Shown here: positions 12,743 through 25,019 of the stretch, in pieces
How the letters are laid out: each line of letters opens with the position of its first letter
How positions within the stretch are numbered: position 1 is the first letter of the stretch
NCBI GenBank assembly: GCA_027574665.1
Contig: CM050676.1
Span: 2,656,157 to 2,720,156 of the forward strand
Length of the DNA: 64,000 nucleotides
DNA from: Rhynochetos jubatus
Lineage: Eukaryota; Chordata; Aves; Eurypygiformes; Rhynochetidae
Direction: 5' to 3'
Made by a program: the position numbers and the translations under genes
Notes under the pieces: generated by a model
Told to the model about the DNA's origin: nothing
Database searches by the model: none
What the model saw: only the letters and a program-made list of their open reading frames with translations

Positions 12743-13898
12743 TGAAAGCAAGGAGGGTTTGATTACTCACGACGTGCTTTTCCTCTGCCCTTTCCTACTT
12801 TGCTGCCACTCGTGCTGAATTACAGCCGCCGCCACTGGTCTTGGCCTCCTACTGCGGGATGCTGTGTTGTGCCGTATATCCATACGTACTGCATTGTTTG
12901 CCACCCTTTTCTCCCTTTCCCCTCCCTGCTCACGGTTGGTTGTTTTCCCTTCATGTGTGCCATCAAAAGGCTGTTTGAGCAGCGACTACCCAATCCCAAG
13001 GAAGGGGATGTTGCTTTTGGAAGATCCAACGGAAGCCTGAATGGAACTGATATAAATTATGGATGAGCTGGAGATTTTTCTCACCTCTTTGCTTTCTCTT
13101 TCTTGTTTCTTGCTCTTCTTTTTCCTCCCTATTTTCCTAACCCTAATTAAAATGTGCCAGGCACAAAACTGTAATGAAGAGCTGGACTCATTATTTTGGT
13201 TTATGGCAAAACCCAAGTAGGACAGAGCTTGAAATGGGCTCTGGTTGAGTCCCCTTTCCCTCCACAAAGAGTCTCATAAATATCAGCCACATTGATTTGC
13301 CTTCCCCACGCGCCTTTGCTATTTGTTCTGGTCTAAGTGCACTATGTCTTCCTCTGAGGTTTCTTTTGCTCTAACTGTTCTATTATGTGTTGTTGCTGTT
13401 AATCTGTGCTGAGTGTGTAATTGAGATCCTAAGAGGGAGGTTAAGAGAAACCCCCTCGGGAGGGCATCTGACCTACATGAAGAATAAAATAAATAACCCA
13501 AGCCATTGAGGCCAACTGCTCCATGTACCTGGCGGAGCCGTTTCCTTTATCAAGGGCTCTCATCCGCCCTGGGCTTAGCTCTCTTTCTGTAATTAGTTCT
13601 GCATATGTGTTTTTAACCTCTCCTGGATTTTTGCATTGATTTCGTTGCCTTGGAGGGACATTTGCCCGTTGATTCCCTAGGTCTCATTTTCCTTTTACCT
13701 GCAGTTGCCCGCTCAACTGGTACTATGGTCAGGGCTGTCGTAGGCAGAGGTAGGATGCGGCCCCTTTTCTCTTCCCATCTGCACGCTGCGATTTACCCTG
13801 GCCCAAGTAATACGGTACACCTTGGCGGGAGGAAGGAGACGATGTCTCAATGCACAGATGACAGCTACTTCATTCCCTCAGGATTTCCAGAGATAGGC
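12743..13898. other. No confirmed gene; exon-like frame at 12,970-13,066 (+)
   Basis: A plus frame ends at the TGA at 13,064-13,066. Its last 30 or so codons (from AGGCTGTTTGAG near 12,969) look like real coding text: balanced hydrophilic residues, no low complexity, ending in N-G-T-D-I-N-Y-G. An AG (12,968-12,969) preceded by a pyrimidine-rich stretch could be a splice acceptor, though the 'aaaag' context is weak. I do not recognise the peptide. The rest of the segment is unique-looking, with T-rich stretches near 13,080-13,130. Confidence 0.2.
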
Positions 13899-14110
13899 AC
13901 GGCTGAAAGCCTCCGGAGAGACCGTCTGGGAAAGGCGTCTTCACGCAACCTCACTGCTCAGCCGCTTCCTCTCCGCTGCCGGCCGCCTGAGCCGGGCAGT
14001 CTGCGTGCTGAGCGCTTGAACTTCCCGTCTCCCTTGTTCGGCTGCCGCCGCAGGGACGTGTTGCGAATACACGGAATCCATTATTGCCTGCTCGCTGTAC
14101 CAGTTCCCGA
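13899..14110. promoter_or_regulatory. Second CpG-dense patch
   Basis: I count about 21 CpGs in roughly 210 bp, including GCCGCCGC. It sits 1.2 kb from the 12.5 kb patch, with the exon-like frame between them. No TATA box or gene start is evident. Promoter or enhancer function is inference only. Confidence 0.35.
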
Positions 14111-16657
14111 ATCTCAGCAGATAAAGAGTTCTTAGTGTTTTCTTAATGTCTCTTTGTAGTTTATTAGAGGCCTAGGAGGCATGAGGGGGAAATGAGAATG
14201 TGACTCAGAAATCCCTGTTCTGAGCCACGTGCTTCCTCTGCAATCTCATTCGTAACCAGACTATTAAAAGTAAATTATCCGAGCCAAGTGCAATGCTGTA
14301 AGGGCTGGGGGGAGGGAACTAACACTTCCCTCTGGTGTCTCCAGATGCAAGCAGCTTAGTTCAGCCAGTTTAATCTGCCCCTTTCTGACCATACTGGTAT
14401 TTTTGCCATTACTACAAGAGGATTGTTGGCGCTGACAGTTCTGGACATGGTTGGCTCGATTTTCCCTCCCAACCTGATGAAAAAGTGCCCTCTCGGCTTC
14501 AGCATGGGCATGTCTTCATGCTCTTGACGTGAAGCTGGGAAGAGGAGAGGGAGGTGCCCATGTGATGCCAGCTCTGCTCTCCCTGAAGGATCTGTCGATG
14601 GAGAGGCCGTGAACTGACAGCTCTTCACGCCTGTTTCCAGGGATGTCTAATAAACTGGAGCAAATTGGGATGAGGGATTATCAGGCGTTAAACGGTGCTA
14701 CTGAGCCAAGCCTCCCGCTCCGTTCATTATGATGAATTTCTGTTTTCTCCCAGGGCCTGACTGCAATCCAAAGGCAGGGTGAGGAGGTGGCTGCTGGCCT
14801 GCCTGTGCCTGTGTCAAGCAGCTGGGGCTCCTCCAGGTCCTGGCTTGTCTCTTGGTGAGGGTCAGGCCCTGTTTCTGTTGAAGCAATTTCATATCTCTCA
14901 GTTAGGGCTGGATCAAGCCTTTAAGGAATTAGACTCTGCTTCCGTCCATACAAGTGAGTTCAACCTCTCCAACAGCCCCTTCTGATCCCTCCTATTCTGT
15001 TCGGGAATTGCTCTGAGCGTACCTATTGACTTTCCTTGGGAAGTGGACATACCCATCTAAAACCCCTTGCTGCTGAAGGTTTTATAGAAGCAGTATTGAC
15101 CTTCCCATAGACGCTGAAGAGAATAGAAAGTCTCGCTTCTCTGTAAAACTAAACTAAAATTGTATTTGACGAGTTCTATAAAATGCTTATAGATTTTTAT
15201 TTTTTCCTGCTTTGGCCAAAACATCTTTTTTCCCACAAAGGCTGGAGGCAGAATATTTACAGAGAAGGGGGTAAATGCTTTTTTGAAAAATATTTGTGCT
15301 GGCAAATCGCTGCAAATTTGTAAGCTCCCCGATGCATCTAAATAAATAATAGCAGAACTTTGGCTGCATTTGCAAAAAAATACATTGGATTTATGGGCTT
15401 GTTTCAGGTACAATCGGGATCTCAGTTAGGCTTACTGAGTATTTACAAGCCCTATGTAGTTTACAATGAAAGCAGTACCTGTGCAGTCTTGTGGGAAGTA
15501 AATCCATGTCGCACCCACTCCAAAACTGGGTCAAACCCTATTTTTATTGGCAAGTCTCTGGCTGCTGCACTCGTGCCCGGCTGTGGCCACAGGCTCACGG
15601 ATCCTCCCAGGGATGTTGCAGATTTTAAGGTTCTGACGTCAGTTCCTTCCTTGGGTGAAAAGGTGAGTCTGTACGCTAGGAGAAGATAAATGGTTTGGGG
15701 TTAGGCTGGGCCTGGAGGGATACCAGCTCCCCAGGGGGATGTTAGCGTCCCAAACTTTATGTGGTGTTGGGTAGGATGAGCTGGGCAGAGAAGGATCCGT
15801 CCTGTTGCTGAGCTGGCGCCTGGAGGGATCCCATGGCACCTTGTGCCTACCTAAAAGGTGCAGGAACATGCCAGTTCTTCCTCGAGGCAGCTCAGAACTT
15901 CTCTTCTGGCTGCTCATTGCCTCCCGTGGCTCATACCCTGACGAGAGCTCATCGCTTATCAGCATCGCTTGCCCTAAACCCTGCGAACCATCGATCAAGT
16001 CTCTTCCCTCCCTAGAGCAGCATTTCCAGCAATCAGAGAACGTCTGAAAACAAGAACCGGATCTTTATTTGCTTTGTGGCTCTCAGCTTCATGTTTTCTA
16101 CCACGGAGAGAGTACAGCAATGTTCCTCTCGTTTTCAAAGAAAGCTGAGATGATCTGTATCACAGGAGACTGAGCACTGCGAAAGGCTTCCAAAGAATTT
16201 AAAGAGCTACCTCCTAATGACACTGTGGCCACAAGCAACCTGTTGTCCGAGATAGCCTAAACCAACTGATTATTACAATGTACTCAAATATCCATTCATT
16301 AAAAACATACAAACTCTATGTGTAAACTTCCTAAAGCACATGATCCCTGCTTTCCTCTGAAACCACTTTCTTTCTTCCCACCGAGTCTTTTATTTCCCTA
16401 TCAGCTCTCTCAAGTCTTCTTTCTCTGTCTTTCCTCAGCCCCTGATGGCTTTGCTCAGTTCATCCTCTGTTGTTTGTGTCTGGATCTGGAAACATTTCTC
16501 AGGATGTTTGACTCATCCATCATTTAGATAATCAGAAGGAAAAACCCCCCGTTTCCAGCTATGAACATCCATAAAAAGCACCAAGAAAAAACCCCTCACC
16601 TTGAACTTCCCTTCCTGCTTTTCTTTTCATTCCAGCTGAGAATCTGACTTGACAGTC
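14111..16657. other. No gene recognised
   Basis: Unique-looking DNA. 15,150-15,370 is AT-rich. A small internal similarity, 'gcctggaggga', occurs at 15,711 and 15,820. No protein family or RNA gene is visible. Confidence 0.5.
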
Positions 16658-16706
16658 TTTGCTCTGGCAAAAGTCCCACTGAAGTTATTAAGGGCAAGAG
16701 CTTGTC
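16658..16706. repeat. Second palindromic repeat family ('AGTCCCATTGAAGTTA'), copy 1
   Basis: The words 'gctctggcaaaagtcccact', 'gaagttattaagggcaagagc' form a rough palindrome: GCTCT...AAGTCCC at the left and GGGCAAGAGC at the right, with the TGAAGT centre. It resembles a common sauropsid repeat with a CCCATTGAAGTCAATGGG centre. The name is not known to me. Confidence 0.4.
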
Positions 16707-17209
16707 AGGATTAAGAGGAAGGATTTGAAATATCTGTGAGTGATAGCAATATCCCCAGTTCTATTAGGCTGGATAAGTATTCGCAAAGGACATTAACCCT
16801 GGTGCCTTGAGCCAGCTGCTGACTGCCCCGGGGGGAAAGGAGATGACGTTTCCAATGGGGACACCGATCCATAGCTGCCTCTAATAAGGTTTTGTCTCCC
16901 TTCCCTTGCAGAGCTGAACTCAGAACACTTCCTCTTAAAGTATCCATCTGAGCATCAGAAACAGGGCGCTGTTAGAAATGAATGGGCAGCGAGGAGCCTA
17001 AATGGGAATTAAGCCCTACAACTCGACCTTGGTGCTGAGTGTGGGCATGCTGGTGTCCGTGAGAGACGATGCCACGGTGAGCACAGCCCGGTCCGATGGC
17101 ATTGCTGCTTTGAGATTTGGAAAGTCCACCTAAACTGCACTGCAGTTGGTGGGTGCAACTGTTTGGGAAGTGGAGCTGGCAGAAGCACCAGTCGGAGACA
17201 GCTCTAAAT
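16707..17209. other. No gene recognised
   Basis: Unique-looking DNA between the palindromic repeat and the CR1 copy. Nothing else is supported. Confidence 0.5.
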
Positions 17210-17492
17210 CATAGAATCACAGAATGGGTTGGGTTGGGACCTTAAAGCCCCCCCAGTCCCACCCCTGCCACGGGCAGGGACACCTTCCATAGCCCAGGGT
17301 GCTCCCAGCCTCATCCAGCCTGGCCTTGGACACTCCCAGGGATGGGGCACCCACAGCTTCTCTGGGCAACCTGTCCCAGTGCCCCCCACCCTCTGCGGGA
17401 AGAATTCCTTCCTGATGGCCCATCTCCATCTCCCTCTTTCCGTTTAAACCCGTCACCCCTTGTCCTGTCACTCCCTGCCCTTGGGAAAAGGC
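17210..17492 (-). mobile_element. CR1 LINE 3' fragment, minus orientation (about 280 bp)
   Basis: It begins 'catagaatcacagaatggg', the reverse complement of the CR1 octamer tail, then 'gggaccttaaagcccccc', 'gggcagggacaccttccat', 'ctctgggcaacctgtcccag' and 'gaagaattccttcctgatgg', and ends in 'tgtcctgtcactccctgccc'. This is the avian CR1 3' UTR plus the end of ORF2. Minus-strand peptides such as NRLPRE around position 17,380 are remnants of the reverse-transcriptase ORF C-terminus. The copy is 5'-truncated. Its wording closely matches the copies at 40.8, 43.6 and 53.1 kb, so these belong to related subfamilies. Confidence 0.95.
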
Positions 17493-18029
17493 AGTAAACC
17501 AGAGTAATATTTACAACCTAGCATCCCTTTTCTACCCATGTGAACTTCTACTGCTTCTCCGCTCCTGTTTCTGAGGGAGTGACTGTTACCACAGATCAAA
17601 CATTGCCTTGGCCCATTGGAAGGGCAAATAGGACTCCTAGAGCAAAGGGACAAAGGTGAGTGGATCAGGAGAGGTGAACTCAGGATGGAGCCAGGTAAAA
17701 AAGTTTTTCCTACATCTTTTCACACTTTCTTGAGCCTGCAACACCAGACAGATTCAGGGATCGCATGTGTTTCCAGCCGGGCGCAGCGGAGGACAGGTCA
17801 CGCGGACCTGCTCCAGAACCCGTGCTTTGTGCAGCAGATTGGAGCCCTGCTCCCGCTCCCGCCGCCCTCTCCGCTGTAATTCCTGGCCCGACACACACGG
17901 CGTCTACATGTGCAGGTGATCTGCTACCCCTCTGGTCGGGGGGAGATGGCGTTAAGGCGGATGTTAAAACCAAATAAACACTGAAGCAGATTTAAAACAA
18001 AAATAGCGTTTCAGAGGCTGTGTTCCATT
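17493..18029. other. No gene recognised
   Basis: Unique-looking DNA. A GC-rich portion with scattered CpGs at 17,770-17,910 is less dense than the patches at 12.5 and 13.9 kb. Confidence 0.45.
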
Positions 18030-18300
18030 CCCACCACCCACCACCATTTATAACTAATTGGGGCTTTGTTATATTCTCTCACCCAGTGACAGATAAATAC
18101 TAAACTCCACTGGTTAACAATAATCACCCTAATTATGCCAAGATGACATTTACAATACAGGCAATTGCTAATCCATTACCTCACTCTGCTGAATACTAGA
18201 ACACTCAAATTAAAAGTTATTCACCCACAAAGAACAATGTTTTAGTAGCTGACACAGCTTAGTAAAGGAATTTATTAAGGTAATTTGCAGTTTTCCCATA
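18030..18300. promoter_or_regulatory. AT-rich block, possible conserved non-coding element
   Basis: There is a sharp switch to AT-rich, repeat-free sequence with many homeodomain-like words (TAACTAATTG, CTAATTATG, GCAATTGCTAAT) and balanced, non-low-complexity text. This texture is typical of deeply conserved vertebrate enhancers, but conservation cannot be seen in a single sequence. It is called on composition only. Confidence 0.3.
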
Positions 18301-19914
18301 AATAAAACATTCTAGAGTTCCCCCGTCTTCCCCCCCAGCCTCCAAAATAATCTTTTTTGATAAGTCTCCTTTTTTTCCCCCTCTCTTGTAGCGTGGTTAA
18401 AAGAACAATAATTGAAACTGTCAAAGTTACGCGTTTAAATCTGCTTACCTGCCAGACAACAGCGAGCTTTTCTTCCACCCCTTCGGGTTCTGTTTGGAGA
18501 CCTGGGGTGATACTTGGTGGTTTGCGATGTGCAGGAGGTCACTGCGGTAAACCCATTGCCAACGTGGCGTTTCGATGAAACCTAATGGAGGCTCTGACCG
18601 CAGGAGGGAGTTGTGACCGGCGCAGGGATGTGCAGTGTGTGGTGGTCGAGGGCCCAGTGTGATAAACCACATGGCACTGGGAGGACTGTGGCCCTCACTG
18701 GAGAGATGCTGGGGAGGGAGCAAACGGGCTGTGAGTCCCCTTAAGTACAGGCTTCAAATCAAGCGCAGGGGTGAATGCTGGGGCCTCTGATGTCCCAGAC
18801 CAAAGTCCAAAAGAACCCAAACGGGGCTGCCTGTGTACCCAGCCTGTGGCGAGCAGCAGCGGCGTGGGGAGAAGGGAGACACCTAGAAGCCTTCTTCTTT
18901 CAGCGGTCTCTTCCTGACGCTTCTCCCTGCGTTAAAACATTCACAAAAGGGGAAAACACCCTTCAGGCAGGGAGGGAGTCCCACCGACAAATATTAACGG
19001 AGGGAGGAAAGGGTTAGACAGACATAAAAAATCAGAGCTGGGTTTCATTGCACCCCCTGAGCAGCCCTTTGCACCTGGTGCTGGCAAAGCCTCTGCCCGC
19101 AGCAGACCCAGCTAAGGATGGAGCAGGAAGGGGTTTTTGCAGGTTTGGTTTTTACTGTTATCGCAGCAGCTACAGCCAAAGCTATTTGTAATAAAGCAGC
19201 AAGCCGCAGCAAGCCAAGGGTCCCTGCTAGCACATCCCCGCTACGTGCCGGCCACCCGCAGCAGGGAAGCCAGCATCCCTCCGGGTGCCAGTGTCGGCAG
19301 GGCCGCACAGCCGGCCCCAGCACTGCATGGAGCGAGCAGCTTGCCGGGGAAGCTGGGTGTTCAGGGCAGCATCCGCCAGACTGATCACTGCCTGCTCAGG
19401 AGATGGCTAGAGGACTTGGAGCGGAGCTGCTGTACATCTGTGTCTCCTGCACAGACCCCCTCTCTCTGCCCAGGCGTTTCATCCCAGCGTAATGAAAAGA
19501 TGTGAGCCATTTCTCTGGGATGTTAAAGCCCTGGCAGCTGGGCTGGAGCAGTAGCTCAGGGTGGAGAGCAGATGTCCAGAGACCTGGTCAAACAGCCCCT
19601 GTGCGCGTGCAGCTGAGCTCTCCAGCACGAACACCCTGGGTCTCTCCGTCTGGGCCGCGTTAGATTTACTCTGTTTATGCAGGTTGTCATTGTGGCAAAC
19701 GAACTGTGACTCTGCATTGCTCTGCCCCGTCCGTGCAAGCCACGGTGTATGTGACCATCGTAACGATCAGCATTCGGGCTACGAGAGCGAGTCCTGCTTT
19801 ATTCTGCGCTACTCCACGGCGATTCTGCCCCCAGCTGAAGCTAGGGAATGTGCTGGAGAGGAGAAACCCTGGCGCTCTGCTTTTTGGACAAGAAGTGCTT
19901 GCAGCATTTGGGAA
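18301..19914. other. No gene recognised
   Basis: Unique-looking DNA with GC-rich parts at 18,780-19,400. Frames here are short and overlap on both strands. No repeat is identified. Confidence 0.5.
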
Positions 19915-20065
19915 CAGCACCGAAACGGCGCGCACGCAGCCCCGCACCCCACACGCTTTGCATACGGCTGCTCGGGTTCAGTTCCTCCCCGCGGGACGCT
20001 CTCAAGGGTAGCTCTGATGCTTCTGTCTGATGGAGACAGATCGCAGGAAGGCAGCTCGCGTAAAC
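19915..20065. promoter_or_regulatory. Short CpG-dense patch
   Basis: About 15-17 CpGs fall in 150 bp, including the CGGCGCGCACGC stretch at 19,925-19,936. No gene is identified on either side. It may be a methylation-protected regulatory site, or simply GC-rich unique DNA. Confidence 0.3.
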
Positions 20066-23000
20066 AAAGATCTGCAAGCCTTGTAATCACCACTGCTCCT
20101 TCTTCTCCCCCAGCTCAATGAAGAGACAATGTTTTCTTGCTCACCCGCTCTGCCTTTATTTGCTCCATCTCATGCTTCTGTGGAGTTTTCCTGCCCTTCC
20201 TTCTGCGGCTGAATGCTGATGGACCGGGCTCCGCTCCAGCCCCGAGCTCCCGGACCTGCGCAGACATCCAGGGCAGGAACGAGCCAACCTCCAGAACGGC
20301 TCCCAAGAAAATGGGAGCTTTTCTCAAGAAAAGGCCTCGCCGCAAAGAAATCCGAGTGAGGAAAAGGTGTGCCATGAAAGATAAATCTTTAAAATGCACG
20401 CTGAACCTCACGTGGGGGTGCTTCTGTTTGGAGATAAAGTGGTGTTAATTTGAATGAACTTTATTCCTTCCCAAGGAGGGTAAACGAAGCCTGATTAAAG
20501 CCACTTGAATCCTGAGTAAGAGAGTCTGCCCGGGGAGTTAATGACCAGTAACAGGCAGCAAACAAAGCTGGGTAATGCTTCTCACAGCAGGGTTCAAACT
20601 TCAGCACATAACTTCTTATGATCTGAAAACTGTATTTCATCTCAACACATAAACTGACAACGCCAATTTGTGCAGACAGATGGAGACAGTAATATATGCC
20701 ACTCTTTCCTTGCTCCTGTTCAAGGCCACACAGGGCCCTAAGTACACAGGTGTGGGGGCAATAACAGATCAGAGGAGACCAGTTTCTAACCAGGGCTTGC
20801 AGGAAGGCAGTGACACCGCCGCCTCAGCTCCGCTGGCTCGCCCAGGTCTGGACCACGTCATCCTTCAACTATCCAAATCACATCTTAAGTAAATGCAGAA
20901 GCTTGCTGAGCTCATGCTGGTTGTGGCTGCACTCCCAATTCTCACTGTAATTCCTCACCTACTTTTCTCTTCTTTTCCAACCTGTTGCCATAAATCCAGT
21001 TTTTCATTTCCCTCTTTGCCCAGTTGAACCCAGTACCTCTGGCTCAGCCATTTCTCCCCCGATGGAAAGCTCAGCCAGTGTTTTGATGGCCATTCAGCCC
21101 TACCTCCCATCTCCCTGGCTATGCCAGACCCCCGATTTAGACCATCAGATCTGAACGCAGGGTCACGAATGCTTCAGCATTGGAGCTGAAGGTACGACTC
21201 TTCCCTAGGCGAACCGGAGCAGAGGGAGGCAACGCCTGGCTGGGTTACAGCATTTGTCCCATGGCCCAGCATCTATTTGTAGGGAAAGAGAAGGCTCTGA
21301 CAGCCTGGAATACCACCTGATTTTCCCTGATTGCAAATCTCAATTTTGGTGGTGAGAAGCACTGCCATTCTGTGTGTTTGACCTCCACTTAGCCTCTGAC
21401 ATTAGCAATGCAGAAAATTCACAGTCCCACCAACACGGGGAAACTGTAATTGCATCTCCACTGACAGATGCTGGCTGTTGAACTGTGAGGAGCAACAGGG
21501 GATTTCTTGCTCTCTGTTCTTAAAGGCACAGAAAGATGGAGCTCCCTTGTTCCTCGCCGACCGCAATTATTTTCTGTCTTTGCCATTTCGAGCTGCGTAT
21601 TTCTTCTCTGACAAGCTTCCACTTTTATCGGGCAGTGCCTGGTTCTTACTCTGAGGGTGCAGGGAAGTGATGGAAAAGAAACAAAGAATGAAAGAAAGAG
21701 GGAAGGAGAGAGGGAGGGAGGAAGGAGTAACATTAAAATCAACAGTTTCTCTTCCTCTTATTTTAGGTCAGAAAAAGTCTTCCCAACTTTACAAAAGGCA
21801 TATTGAAAAAAATCAGTAAATTCATGAACATGCAGTTATTACTTAGCAGACAAATTACATTTCTTCCGAAATGTTCCAAAATGCATTCATTTTCAGAGTA
21901 CATTACTTTCATAATACTGTGTGGAACATTAAATGAGAATTTCCCTGACTTGGCTACAGAGCACATTTTTATATTTCATAGTCTGACACAGAGCCCAGGG
22001 TAACTAATGAAAATCTTTTCGAAAAGTGACAATCTTGTCTAGCAGCCTCGCCTGTTGAAGAGATTGCAACATAAAACAGATGAGTGCCCTGCTTGACAGC
22101 TAATTGTGTCGGGCTTAATTACAACAAGCAGAATTTAATCGGCTGTGCAGTGCAGTTTTTTAGGATGGGGGAACCATCTGGAATGTACCTTGCTCCTAGG
22201 CTGATGGAGGGGCGGGCATCACTGGGTTTCAAAGACAGGGGAGCAACTGTGCGCGGATTTAAATGCAGAAGTAGCTCCTTCCTTAGTGTATTTCATTTGA
22301 GCTGTTTGATGAATTTCAGAGATATTTATGCAAACCTGCACGCCGTTGCCTCGTGAAGACAAGGTTTTGGAAACCTTCCCAGGCTCAATTTGATGAGCCT
22401 CGTTCCCCTCCGTGGCCCTGTGCTGTGGCCAGACCTCGACACAGAGCTGTCAAGTTTCACATATTGAGTCACTCTCTCGGTCCCTTGCCTCGCCAGCTCC
22501 GCCACGACGCCTACCTCTCTCCCTGCCCTGCGATCCTCCGGCCAGCTCCATCAGGTGTGGGCAGTCCCAGTGTGGGACAGCTCTGTTGTAGCCAAGGGAA
22601 AGTCCTGCAAACTCATAGTTCTCAGGGACAGCTTGGTGTCATTGGCCTGGCCTGCCTCGCAGCCTGCACGAGGATCCTGCATGCCAGGACACCAGGAGCT
22701 GGAGAGCTCTGTTTATACTGGCATGAAAATATTTGAAAGGGAAGCGCCCTAAGTCAGGGAACTCCAGGCTTTCAGCAGGAAGGGAGGGACAGGAGGGAAG
22801 AATCAGCCTTTTGCATTATTATATACCCCACTTTGAGGCTGAACATCGACGTGCCGGGAATACGCCGGCACTGACCCTGGCGAGGCTGACACCGTCCCCT
22901 GCTGAACTCTGGTAGAAACGGGCTATTGATAACAGAGCAACTCCCTGAACCGCAGGCTAAACCAGTCCTTCATTTTCTCCCCCTGAATAGATTTAATACA

Positions 23001-24767
23001 CAGCTATTAAAATAGCCCTTTGTCATGTCAGAACAAGGAAGAATGAAACATGCATTGCAAAGCCTTTGAAACAACAACAAAAGGCTCTTGCTAGCGCAGG
23101 AATCCTTTGGTACCGCAGGCCCTGGCAGTGGTTTCCTGCTCATGGCCTGGTCCCTGCGGGCAGAAGCAGGGTTGTTCCCGGCCCTGGGAGCTGGCAGCAG
23201 CGAGGAGCAAGCAGGGCCTGGCTCCAGACTGCCCTTGCCCATGCACAAAGCTACCAGTGACATGGGGATGCGGCTACAACTGCTCCAGCCCAAGGCGTGC
23301 CCGTGGCACCCTGGCAAAGCATTAGTCACTGTGAAAATCAGTCACAAAAGACACCTCTGAGGTCCCCGTGTCCACAGGTTCCTCATTTCAGGGGTGTTTC
23401 ATCTGGCAGTCTGTGCTGCGGGGTACGCAGCAGTTCCTGCAAGAGTAGGAGCCCTCGGTGTCCATCCACCGCTGTTTTCATCCACCAGAGTAAGGCCTCT
23501 CTGAAGGCAGCCCCAGCAGGAAACTCACAGGATCTAACATCCCTCCTGTCCTCTCCCAGGCCTGTGCGTTTAACCCTCACCTCCCCGTGCCTTGGCAGCG
23601 CCTGCTGAGCCCTCCCCTTCCCAGCTGCTCGTGCAGGGCTGGCTGCTATTCCTGGCCACGGGGCTGCAATGCGCTTCTCGACATCAGCTGCTTGCTTGGC
23701 CCTGGCCCCGCTGTGAGGGTCCGTCACCTCACGCAGAGTTTTTCTTGATGTAATTGACTTGAGGCATCTTCCTCCTTTTTTCTGTTCCCCTGTCCTTTTT
23801 ACCCAGACTTCCACAGTTTGATCTCAGAGAGGCTGCTGTGAGCTCCCTGCTGAGCTGACACTGCTCCCCACCTCCCGCCTCCTCCGGTGCTGATGGAGTC
23901 ACGGAAGATCGCAGTGTGGCATCGGAGCAGCGTTCATGCCTCCCCTTTCCTGGTGCTCTTTTGGCCCGGCAGTGCAGTCAGGGTATGACCCCTCTGCACT
24001 GAGCAGAGAGCATCTTGCACAGCAGCAGATTTCTGGGGGCCTTAGGGCAGTCCAGATGAGTCCCCTTCATTTTCAGTGCTAAATCCACTCAAAGCCAGGC
24101 AGGCAGATGAATACTGATGTACTAGGGCAGGCCCCTCTCCATGGAAGCAGTGAAGCTTCCTTGAAGGGTGGATGTTAGCCATGGGATGGAGCAGCCACCT
24201 CAGAACGGCACACCAGCCCCGTTCAGAGTGAGGGCTGAGCCCAGCAACCTCATTCTTGCAGTCTGAGTGACCAACAAAAGCAAAGCCCAGGGCTTTGGGC
24301 TCATCCACAGATTTGTAGCAGACCCATGTGGGCTTCAGGCTGGTTTTTATCCCTGGGATACTTGAGAAGGTCCTTAGGAAGGTGGAGGGAGCGTGTTGCT
24401 GAGCCTGGGAAGATACAGAGGGGCTCCAGGCTCCTATCATTTTCTCACAGCCACCCCAGCATGTTTGCATCCTTCTCCCAGAGGCTGCTCTGGATTTACT
24501 TGGAAGGAAACTGGGAGCAGAATTTAGCCCAAGCTCTACGTTCCTTGGCCTTACACAGCTTGTGCGGAATCAGAGCCACTGTGCAGCCATTGCTTCCCCC
24601 TCAAATGCCGCTCTGGGTCTGCTGAAGTGACTCCCTGCTCTGCCCCATGTGTGGTACGGGGAACTGAAGCACATGGTGGGGTGTTTGTGCATCACCAGCC
24701 TTTACTGCCTGTCTCTGAAGGGGCAGCACAATCCCCTGGTTACAGTTGGCCAGCAGCACCTGCAACG
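20066..24767. other. No gene recognised; one purine-rich tract
   Basis: Mostly unique-looking DNA. 20,675-20,800 contains weak MIR-like words ('caaggccacacaggg') too diverged to call. 21,790-21,960 is AT-rich and shares a 16-bp word with 50,955. The open frames on either strand resemble no protein family I know. Confidence 0.5.
21671..21727. repeat. GA-rich simple sequence
   Basis: A purine-only run of GAAA, GAGG and GGGA units, interrupted by rare C and T. It is imperfect, which suggests an old microsatellite. Confidence 0.8.
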
Positions 24768-24870
24768 CTTGGGTTCACTCCCGGTCTTCTCACACGACCT
24801 TGGGCAAAGCGCTTGACCCTGAAGTCTTTTTGCCACTTTGTTCAAATGCGGGATGAGACCATCTGTAGGA
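24768..24870 (+). repeat. MIR-type SINE fragment, plus orientation
   Basis: The words run in MIR order: 'cttgggttcactcccggtc' (the tRNA-derived B-box), then 'acgaccttgggcaaagcgct', and a diverged 'cactttgttcaaatgcggga' corresponding to the CAGTTTCCTCATCTGTAAAA part. The B-box reflects the tRNA ancestry of the SINE. There is no cloverleaf, so this is not a tRNA gene. Confidence 0.65.
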
Positions 24871-25019
24871 AAAAGCTCCGAGATCTCTAAAGACGCAGCT
24901 CCTGCATCCTGCACTCATTGCAAAACCTTCCTTCTGTTTCTTCCCCTCTCTCCTGTGTAATTTTCAAGCTGATAATCGTTAACCATCCCCAACGAGCTCT
25001 CCCCCCTCCAGCAATTAGT

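Noticed and set aside
17204..17471. Overlapping frames with NRLPREAV-like text at 17.2-17.5 kb
   Set aside because: Remnants of CR1 ORF2 within a minus-strand CR1 fragment.
20675..20800. Possible further MIR copy
   Set aside because: Only one phrase ('caaggccacacaggg') fits; the order and flanks do not.
24768..24795. tRNA B-box-like 'gggttcactcccgg'
   Set aside because: Part of a MIR SINE, which derives from a tRNA. No acceptor stem or cloverleaf can be drawn around it.
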